The notes under the pieces were generated by a model. That model was not told where the DNA came from. It worked only from the letters and a program-made list of their open reading frames with translations, and searched no databases. The position numbers and the translations under genes are program-made. 33,340 nt of DNA from Enterococcus sp. (lineage in GTDB: Bacteria; Bacillota; Bacilli; Lactobacillales; Enterococcaceae), in NCBI RefSeq assembly GCF_022711995.1, contig NZ_JALAHI010000067.1, forward strand, positions 1 through 33,340, in the 5' to 3' direction. Below, in pieces: positions 27,215 to 33,340 of this stretch; position 1 is the first letter of the stretch; the number at the start of each line of letters is the position of its first letter.

Positions 27215-28885
27215 TTAGTTGTCTGCTCTTTGATCTACTACTTCTTGCATCTCTTCAAGGATAGCTGCACCGCCTTGGCTATTCCAAGTTTCAACATAGG
27301 TATCGAAGTTTTCCAATGATTCTTCACCAGTAATAAACTTAATGAACGTCTCTTCCTCAAGTTTTCCTACTTGCGCCCCATTACGTTCATTGGCTTTGAT
27401 CGAATCAAAACGAGGCGGTTTGACTTCGTTTAAGCGTTCCTGTTCTCTAATTCCCCCCATCACGTTATTTACGGCCAAATAGCGGGAGGCGTAGCGGGTC
27501 CAGTCTACCGGATCGGTGTCTTCCGGCGAATCTAGATATTGTTTGATTTTTTGCGCATTTTCTTTTATAAAAAAGTTAGAAATATCATCAATAGCTGTTT
27601 CACCAACCGCGGCCTTGGATGCCTCCACCGCATCATCAATTTCGCTATAGGCTTTTAAAAAGACGACATTCCAAGGACGAACAGTCCCATCAACATCCAC
27701 TTTTGCATAGTCATAAATTTCCGGAAACTCGTTTTCGATGTCTTCCGAGTTAGCTACTTCACCATAGATCAGGTTGATTATCTCCATGATTTTTTCTGGT
27801 TCAGAAAATCCTTTGCGAACCACAATGTATTGGCCGGTGCCACGGTTAGCCAAGGCATTGACTCGTCCATCACCATTGGCATTTTCCAGTGCGTAGGGTA
27901 CAAATTCGGCTTTCGGATCATTTTGCTTGGCTTGCACTAATCCCCAGTCAGGCATATGCCACGGACCAAAAGCGATCCCTGTTTCTCCATTGACCATCAT
28001 GGCATGGATATCATCATACGTGCGGGTACCAAATTGCGGATCCATAAATCCTTCTTCTTGCCATTCTTTCAACAGGGTCAGTGCTTCTTTCATTTCACGT
28101 GTATTCGATCCATAATACATTTGTCCCTCTTCATCTTGCAGATACGATTTTGGGTAAGCGCCAAAAGCATTCATGATAGCTGTCCCGGTATACGCTGTTC
28201 CACCGTGATTTGGCGAAGACAACCAAAAGGCTAGTGGCAAACCAACCGCTTTGCCGGTGTTGGCTAGATCATTTTCTTGAAAAGCAATCGCAATCGCTTT
28301 CAATTCATCCAACGTAATTGAGCGTTTCCCCTCTTTATCTAGCTCGATTCCCAGATCGTCTAGCCAATCTTGCCGCAGCCAAACCAAATTTGGTCCAAAG
28401 TCATCACTAGTAGAGGGGATCGCCATCAAGCGATCATCAAACGTCGCTGCTTCTAGCTGTATCCCATCAAAAGAAGCATAGATATCTTTTAGAAAATCTC
28501 CTGCATGTTCCTCAAATACTTCCGTTAGATCTTCCACCAAATCATTATTGACTAATTCTTCCAATTCATCTCTTGACCCAACGATCATCGTATCTGGCAA
28601 TTCCCCAGAAGCAATCGCCAGCGATACTTGTCGGTCATAGTCCTCGCCATGCGCTTCAAAGGCACTTTCCAGTTCGATTCCCAAACGCTCTTGAATCAAC
28701 CGGGTATATGCGTTATCACTGTATGAATCACCCTCTGGTAGCTTCGAGTTTGGCGCAGTCTGGCGGCCGATTGTAATCACGGTATCGCCATTGTCATTGG
28801 TTTTTACTTCTTCAGAGCTACATCCTGTCATAATAAGTGTTGCAGCGAATGCTGTTACTATTGCTTTTCCCCGCTTGAATTTCAT
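27215..28885 (-). CDS. LplA-type extracellular solute-binding lipoprotein
   Basis: A 556-residue lipoprotein, longer than ordinary family 1 binding proteins and typical for the LplA/YtcQ group that handles large oligosaccharides. The signal is MKFKRGKAIV followed by a hydrophobic stretch and lipobox MTGC with Cys22. The mature start contains TVITIGRQTAPNSKLPEGDS, and FGPNLVWLRQDWLDDLGIEL (about 175-194) is a family block. GAGGAGG lies upstream of the ATG at 28885; frames extended to 28966 run into the promoter region. First gene of the operon. Substrate inferred from the pullulanase: branched alpha-glucan oligosaccharides. Confidence 0.92.
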   Translation of the reverse strand: MKFKRGKAIVTAFAATLIMTGCSSEEVKTNDNGDTVITIGRQTAPNSKLPEGDSYSDNAYTRLIQERLGIELESAFEAHGEDYDRQVSLAIASGELPDTMIVGSRDELEELVNNDLVEDLTEVFEEHAGDFLKDIYASFDGIQLEAATFDDRLMAIPSTSDDFGPNLVWLRQDWLDDLGIELDKEGKRSITLDELKAIAIAFQENDLANTGKAVGLPLAFWLSSPNHGGTAYTGTAIMNAFGAYPKSYLQDEEGQMYYGSNTREMKEALTLLKEWQEEGFMDPQFGTRTYDDIHAMMVNGETGIAFGPWHMPDWGLVQAKQNDPKAEFVPYALENANGDGRVNALANRGTGQYIVVRKGFSEPEKIMEIINLIYGEVANSEDIENEFPEIYDYAKVDVDGTVRPWNVVFLKAYSEIDDAVEASKAAVGETAIDDISNFFIKENAQKIKQYLDSPEDTDPVDWTRYASRYLAVNNVMGGIREQERLNEVKPPRFDSIKANERNGAQVGKLEEETFIKFITGEESLENFDTYVETWNSQGGAAILEEMQEVVDQRADN

Positions 28886-28916
28886 TGTTTTCCTCCTCAA
28901 ACTTTTTTGTATCTTC

Positions 28917-28922
28917 ATTATA
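28917..28922 (-). promoter_or_regulatory. -10 box of the lpl-pulA operon promoter
   Basis: A perfect TATAAT on the minus strand lies 32 bases upstream of the start codon at 28885. No -35 box is recognisable at 16-18 bases, so an activator is probably needed. Confidence 0.65.
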
Positions 28923-28936
28923 CGCAATCGTTTCCA
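28923..28936. promoter_or_regulatory. Weak cre-like site in the lpl promoter
   Basis: On the minus strand TGGAAACGATTGCG matches 11 of 14 cre positions and abuts the -10 box. CcpA binding there would block RNA polymerase. The mismatches leave this uncertain. Confidence 0.35.
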
Positions 28937-28944
28937 TAGAAAAT

Positions 28945-28971
28945 ATAGCACTTTTTTCAGATTCATAGCAC
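28945..28971 (-). promoter_or_regulatory. Tandem GTGCTAT sites, probable YesN-type activator operator
   Basis: Two exact direct repeats of GTGCTAT (minus strand, 28945-28951 and 28965-28971) start 20 bases apart, about two helical turns, just upstream of where the -35 would be. AraC-type activators bind such tandem half-sites. The regulator gene with an AraC domain is divergent and 120 bases away. Confidence 0.5.
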
Positions 28972-28983
28972 GATTTCCAGAAG

Positions 28984-28998
28984 TGTAAAGCGGTTACA
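28984..28998. promoter_or_regulatory. Dyad TGTAA-N5-TTACA upstream of the two-component genes
   Basis: TGTAAAGCGGTTACA is a perfect 5-bp inverted repeat with a 5-base centre in the divergent region, 12 bases upstream of the -35 for the response-regulator gene. It is one base longer than a cre site. The protein that binds is unknown. Confidence 0.35.
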
Positions 28999-29009
28999 TA
29001 TTCCCCCTG

Positions 29010-29039
29010 TTGCTTTTTTTGATTATCGCTTACTATAGA
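29010..29039 (+). promoter_or_regulatory. Promoter of the two-component genes
   Basis: TTGCTT (29010-29015) and TATAGA (29034-29039) are spaced by 18 bases. Transcription would start near 29045, which rules out translation from the ATG-like codon at 29010 and supports the start at 29091. Confidence 0.55.
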
Positions 29040-29090
29040 AAGAAGAAACGAACGTGGTATTTTTCTCTAAATGAAAGGATGGCGGAAAAT

Positions 29091-30596
29091 ATGTACCGAT
29101 TGCTGCTGGCTGATGACAGCTATGATCAAAGAGAAGTAATCAAATATTTTTTGAATCAGCATGAAAAAGAATGGCGGATAACGGAAGCAAAAAACGGCCG
29201 CGAAGGCTGGAAATTTTTTCAAGAACTGCCCTTTGATTTAGTAATTACCGATGTAAAAATGCCTTTTATGGACGGACACGCATTGGTGGAGAAAATCAAA
29301 GAGACAGCTCCTGAAATTCCTGTGATGTTTATTAGCGGTTTTGAAGATTTCCATTACGTGAAAAAAGCCATACAGCTGCAAGCCGTTGACTATCTATTAA
29401 AACCAATCGATCTTAACGATTTCCAAGAACAATTAAACAAGATGGTTTCCCTTATCAACCAACAAAAACGGCATTCTCATAAAAAAGTAATTGCGGAAAC
29501 CCATTACCTTAAAGAGATTTTGATCAAACTCTTTTATGGCTATCCTTGGCACTCGCTTCCGAAAGAAGAGCAATCGGTTGCCCAAAGTTTTTTCCATACC
29601 CATCCTTCTTTTTTTCTCATTACTTGGCCGTTGGATTCTTGGAATGAGCCTCCCTTCGTTCCATCTTTGTCAACGACCTTTCCCGACAGAATTAGTTTAT
29701 TTTTAGCGCCAGCTCAGTTGCTTTTTTTTAATGAACCTTTGTCACAACATGCAGCCGCACAACGGAAAATGGAGTTAATTGCTTATTTTTCGAAGCAATT
29801 TCAGCAAGAAATCGTCCTTTTTGAAAGCGGACCGCTCCCTCATTACTCCGCGGTGTACAGTGCTTATCAAGACTTGCTGAAAACCAGCAAGCGATCCTTT
29901 TATCAGCAAAACAAAAGCAAAATTTGTCAACTACTTCCAGGCGATCACTATATCGTCAAGAACGGCATTTTTGAAAAAACTATTTCTTACTTAAATCAAT
30001 ATGAAAGTAAAAAAGCCCAGATGTTGGTAGAAACAGTCATCAACTGTTTTGAAACCAACGGACGTGAAGAGCCCACCAATACCAAATTTTACTTTGCGAC
30101 CTTTTATCAAACCATCATCGATCACTGCCCCATCGTTTTTGATGCTGAACATGCCACTAATCAGATTGGAAAAGTATTGGAAGCACCAACTCTGCAAACG
30201 ATCGCTGAAGTGTTTGACGATCTCTTTGACTATATCGAAGATGCGCTACTTCAGATCACCAACACTCAGTCAAATGATTATATACGCCAAGTAAAGTCCT
30301 ATATTTTTGCCCACTTTCACCAAGAATTGAGTTTGGAACGTTTGGCAAAAGAAGTTAATATCAATCCTAATTATCTGAGTGAACTGTTTAGCACATCTGA
30401 AGGGATGGGCATCAGCAAATATATTAAGTCTTACCGCATCAAACAAGCCCAGAAGCGTTTAAAGAATTCGAATCATAGTATTCGGACTATCTCTAAACAA
30501 GTGGGATTTAATCATTATTCTTATTTTTGTAAGACTTTTCGTGAGATGGTTGGGATGACGCCGGACGCGTATAGAAAGGGAGGTCCGTCTTGTTAA
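29091..30596 (+). CDS. YesN-type response regulator with AraC output domain
   Basis: A 501-residue regulator. The receiver domain (1-120) has the acidic pair in LLLADDS, the phosphorylated Asp54 in VITDVKMPFMDG, and Lys in the YLLKPID block. A poorly conserved middle part follows (about 130-390). The C-terminal 100 residues carry two AraC helix-turn-helix units (LSLERLAKEVNINPNYLSEL and SIRTISKQVGFNHYSYFCKT). AAAGGA lies upstream of ATG 29091. Its end overlaps the kinase gene by 7 bases. It probably activates the divergent lpl-pulA operon when the kinase senses extracellular sugar. Confidence 0.9.
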   Translation: MYRLLLADDSYDQREVIKYFLNQHEKEWRITEAKNGREGWKFFQELPFDLVITDVKMPFMDGHALVEKIKETAPEIPVMFISGFEDFHYVKKAIQLQAVDYLLKPIDLNDFQEQLNKMVSLINQQKRHSHKKVIAETHYLKEILIKLFYGYPWHSLPKEEQSVAQSFFHTHPSFFLITWPLDSWNEPPFVPSLSTTFPDRISLFLAPAQLLFFNEPLSQHAAAQRKMELIAYFSKQFQQEIVLFESGPLPHYSAVYSAYQDLLKTSKRSFYQQNKSKICQLLPGDHYIVKNGIFEKTISYLNQYESKKAQMLVETVINCFETNGREEPTNTKFYFATFYQTIIDHCPIVFDAEHATNQIGKVLEAPTLQTIAEVFDDLFDYIEDALLQITNTQSNDYIRQVKSYIFAHFHQELSLERLAKEVNINPNYLSELFSTSEGMGISKYIKSYRIKQAQKRLKNSNHSIRTISKQVGFNHYSYFCKTFREMVGMTPDAYRKGGPSC

Positions 30597-32305
30597 GAAA
30601 AATTAACCGCTGTTTCAAAAATTTTCGTTTTCAAAAAAAGATTGCCCTTATTTCAATTCTTTCAAGTATTATTCCGCTGATTCTTTTGACCTTTGTCGGG
30701 GTATATATCATCCAAGCTTTTATCCAGCAGCAGGAAAAAAGTGCCTATTCTGATAACCTCAAAAGCATCAGCTATCAATTAGAAAGCAAGATTCATACCT
30801 ATCGAGATAGTTTATTATTTCTAGCGAATAACACGGCCTTGACACAAGAACTTTCTAGCCAACACTTTTCAAATTTTGATCAATACTATCTCTTCCAGAA
30901 TACGATTGTCCCGTTATTTCACAGCGTTCGTTTTCCGCAAGCCGACATTACTGGAATCACTCTGTACACCACCATCGATCTTTATAATCACGGGCAATAT
31001 GTCAAAAAAATCACCTCTGATACGATGCTCCCTTTCTTTGGGGAAAGACCTTCGACCGAGATACGGACCTATTTTGATGAAGAACGAGAGGAACTTTCTT
31101 TTTATACCAATCTTTTTTTGAAAGACCATACCGCAGATTCCCTGAACTATATCGTCTTGACCATTGATCGAGCAGCATTATTCAATAATCTAGATGCGGT
31201 GACGGAGGAACCTTACGATTTGACAATCCAATCAGAGACAGGGCAAATCCTCTACCATAGCGATGGCTTGACAAACCAGCAAATCCGTCAAAAACAGCTA
31301 CTAGTCGGATCTGCCATCATTGAGGAAGAACCTGTCCTACTGACTAATCATTGGCAAGTTGTTTTTGTCAAAACCGCCCAATCATTTTTCAGCAGTCTGC
31401 TTTATCTAGTGAGTGCAGCACTCATTATTTTTGTCTTTGTTTTAGTCATACTGATTTTATCTAGTTGGTGGTTGGCTAAAACAGTGGTTCAACCGATCAA
31501 CTCCCTAACTCAACAGATGGCTTCTTTATCCATGGATCAATTAAAAATCCAGCACACCTATTCCTCGCGAGACGAAATCGGACAACTGTACAACAATTTT
31601 CAAAAAATGCTGGATAAAATTGCAGAACTAATCACTGAAGTCTATGAAGCCGAAGGCAAACAAAAAAAATACGAATTGCGAGCATTACAAGCTCAAATCA
31701 ATCCGCATTTTTTCTATAATTCTTTAGCACTGATAAGCAACACCGCCACATTAAGTGGTAACCAAGAGATCCAAGAGATGGCACAGCTGCTTTCTCGGTT
31801 CTACCGCCTCAGTTTGAACCAAGGGTCTAGCGGGCTATCTGCCCGTAAAGAACTTGATCTGACAATCACCTATGCCAAAATACAGCAGAAAATGCATCAT
31901 CATTCCTTTGATTTAGTGCTTGAGATTGATCCGGATCTCGATGAGTATCCAATGATCAATCTGTTATTACAGCCATTTGTCGAAAATGCTGTCTTTCATG
32001 GGATTGATCATATCGAAGATAGTCGCAGAGGAATCCTTACGATCCGTTGTCTCAAAGACGATCATCGATTACGTTTTGAAATACAAGATAACGGACCTGG
32101 GATTTCCCCTGAACAACTAAAACAATTGGAACAGCCCTCTGATAAACACTACGGCATTAGTAATGTCCGCCAGCGGTTAGCGCTGTATTACGGCGATCAA
32201 GCATCTTTGTCGATCCAGTCAGAAAAAGGGCAGGGAACCAAAGTCATTCTGCTTTTGCCTTCGGCCCTCCCCCAAAAACAAAACCCTCTAGTTAAGAACA
32301 CCTGA
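30590..32305 (+). CDS. YesM-type sensor histidine kinase
   Basis: A 571-residue membrane kinase. The first membrane helix is at about 17-42, an extracellular sensor domain at 43-254, the second helix at about 255-284 and a HAMP linker at about 285-340. The LytS/YesM-type kinase domain follows: phospho-accepting His373 in QAQINPHFFYNSL, N-box LLLQPFVENAVFHG (about 458-471) and G-box DNGPGI (about 500). The start is TTG with AAAGGGAGG six bases upstream, overlapping the stop of the regulator gene. It would phosphorylate the YesN-type partner. The ligand is unknown, but an alpha-glucan oligosaccharide, perhaps with the LplA-type lipoprotein, is likely. Confidence 0.92.
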   Translation: MLRKINRCFKNFRFQKKIALISILSSIIPLILLTFVGVYIIQAFIQQQEKSAYSDNLKSISYQLESKIHTYRDSLLFLANNTALTQELSSQHFSNFDQYYLFQNTIVPLFHSVRFPQADITGITLYTTIDLYNHGQYVKKITSDTMLPFFGERPSTEIRTYFDEEREELSFYTNLFLKDHTADSLNYIVLTIDRAALFNNLDAVTEEPYDLTIQSETGQILYHSDGLTNQQIRQKQLLVGSAIIEEEPVLLTNHWQVVFVKTAQSFFSSLLYLVSAALIIFVFVLVILILSSWWLAKTVVQPINSLTQQMASLSMDQLKIQHTYSSRDEIGQLYNNFQKMLDKIAELITEVYEAEGKQKKYELRALQAQINPHFFYNSLALISNTATLSGNQEIQEMAQLLSRFYRLSLNQGSSGLSARKELDLTITYAKIQQKMHHHSFDLVLEIDPDLDEYPMINLLLQPFVENAVFHGIDHIEDSRRGILTIRCLKDDHRLRFEIQDNGPGISPEQLKQLEQPSDKHYGISNVRQRLALYYGDQASLSIQSEKGQGTKVILLLPSALPQKQNPLVKNT

Positions 32306-32404
32306 GCAGTTGAAGCATACAGTCTGCTATCAAGCTCTCTAACTAGGGGCTGTTTCATATGTCGCAATATTTAGATATTTATTTCGAAACCTTACTTCAG
32401 ATAG

Positions 32405-32497
32405 CTATTCCTTTACAGCAAAAACACCTGATTCTAAGATTGCATCGACTTCTTTTTCTGCTAGTTCTGCCTTCTCAAATTTCTTGAAAATTCCCCA
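32405..32497 (-). pseudogene. C-terminal fragment of a second DUF624 (YesL-like) gene
   Basis: The minus strand reads GIFKKFEKAELAEKEVDAIL, then ESGVFAVKE and a stop. The first part matches the C-terminus of the complete DUF624 protein at 24593-25228 (IFKKYEKVEIAKE), and about 38 bases there align with only a few mismatches. Sequence upstream (32498 onward) no longer looks related. Only the last 30 codons of the gene remain. Confidence 0.6.
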
Positions 32498-32593
32498 CAT
32501 TCAATTACTTGACCCATTCATGAGAAAGTAACTATCATAAAACAACAATGATGCGAAGTGAGTAAATAGATATAAAAAAACAAAAATCACTTT

Positions 32594-33193
32594 TTAGAAA
32601 CCAGCTTCAATGACATATTGAGGTAATATTTCTCGATAAATATACATTGGGTCAATCAATGTGCGATAAACATAATCTTTGATTTCCTGCAAAAATTCCT
32701 CGCTAGCTTGCATATTTTCTCCGCGTACATAGGTTAATATAAGCCCAGAAAAGAAAACTAACCCTTCATTGTGCAACTTTTCAACATCTTCGCAAGTTGC
32801 TGTTTGAAACACTTCTGATTCAGCAACTGCTTCTAAAAATAATGCCAATGACTGATCTCTTAAATAATGACCACACCCAATATCATTCAAAAAAAGCGCA
32901 AAAAACAAGTTCCTATTTTGGCTGGCAAATAAATAGTAGTTAAGCCAAAACAAATACAATGGATCTTCCTTGATCTCCTTATTCAAAGAAAGCTCGTGAA
33001 TCTCTGCCAAGACATCATCAATCATCGCTTGCTTGTAGTTCTGCATATTCGAAAATTGCAAGTAAATTGGTTGTGTAGAAATTTTTGCATATTTCGCAAT
33101 TTTTCTAACAGTAATCGGTGTATACAAATGTTCTGCCAAATGATTGCGTAAACTATTGATTAAATATTTCTTTGTGATCGTTTGTTTTCTCAT
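32594..33193 (-). CDS. TetR-family transcriptional regulator
   Basis: A 199-residue protein. Residues 20-60 form the TetR helix-turn-helix (PITVRKIAKYAKISTQPIYL, then QFSNMQNYKQAMIDDV). The remaining helical part is a ligand-binding domain with no recognisable subfamily. AAGGGG lies upstream of the ATG. No clear target gene is in the window; it may control itself or a gene to the right. A short palindrome TTATCAGATAA (33272-33282) lies upstream and could be part of its operator. Confidence 0.8.
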   Translation of the reverse strand: MRKQTITKKYLINSLRNHLAEHLYTPITVRKIAKYAKISTQPIYLQFSNMQNYKQAMIDDVLAEIHELSLNKEIKEDPLYLFWLNYYLFASQNRNLFFALFLNDIGCGHYLRDQSLALFLEAVAESEVFQTATCEDVEKLHNEGLVFFSGLILTYVRGENMQASEEFLQEIKDYVYRTLIDPMYIYREILPQYVIEAGF

Positions 33194-33340
33194 CTTTAAC
33201 CCCTTTCTTGATAAAAATCACGCAGCCATCAGTGACTCGCTTCAAAATCTAAGCTAAGGCATCATGATCTTTTATCAGATAACTTCTCCACCCAACAAAT
33301 ACCTATCAACAACTAAACAATTGACTAAAATCTTAATGAC

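Noticed and set aside
32306-32404. Terminator for the histidine kinase gene
   Set aside because: Only short imperfect pairings are visible after the stop codon, with no stem and T-run combination I could support.

Overview
The window looks like chromosomal DNA from a low-GC Gram-positive coccus of the Lactobacillales, most likely Enterococcus. This rests on protein style (AtlA-like GH73/SH3/LysM autolysin, cydABCD next to menA, ndh and a polyprenyl synthase, Rgg-type regulator, LicT antiterminator site), strong AGGAGG ribosome sites and several TTG starts. The genus is an inference, not read directly.

Layout. (1) 1-667: a stress-type small protein with its promoter and terminator. (2) 826-6705: a glycan uptake locus on the minus strand, with an AraC regulator, a solute-binding lipoprotein, two permeases, an RDD membrane protein and a GH105 unsaturated-glycuronyl hydrolase. 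(3) 6879-8853: a secreted modular autolysin with its own promoter and terminator. (4) 9081-18509: a respiration block with type II NADH dehydrogenase, MenA, a divergent polyprenyl diphosphate synthase and the cydABDC operon (cytochrome bd subunits plus the heterodimeric ABC exporter needed for its assembly), with a Rex/CcpA-like site upstream of cydA. (5) 18570-20632: a decay island holding an Rgg-family regulator with three lesions, and a DrrA/DrrB-type ABC exporter collapsed by internal deletions. (6) 20695-22386: a 6-phospho-beta-glucosidase controlled by a LicT/BglG-type RNA antiterminator and terminator. (7) 22495-32305: a second glycan system on the minus strand (LplA-type binding lipoprotein, two permeases, a YesL/DUF624 membrane protein and a cytoplasmic type I pullulanase), with a divergent YesN/YesM-type two-component pair. 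(8) 32405-33193: a fragment of another DUF624 gene and a TetR-family regulator.

How the genes work together. Both ABC importers lack an ATPase gene here, so each probably borrows a shared MsmX/MalK-type ATPase encoded elsewhere. In each, a hairpin followed by a T-run lies just after the binding-protein gene, which would give more binding protein than permease. The first system probably imports oligosaccharides carrying an unsaturated uronic acid. The second probably imports alpha-1,6-branched glucans, cut inside the cell by the pullulanase. In the respiration block, Ndh would pass electrons to a demethylmenaquinone-type quinone (polyprenyl synthase and MenA make its tail-ring bond) and then to cytochrome bd. 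No heme synthesis gene and no MenG methylase are in the window.
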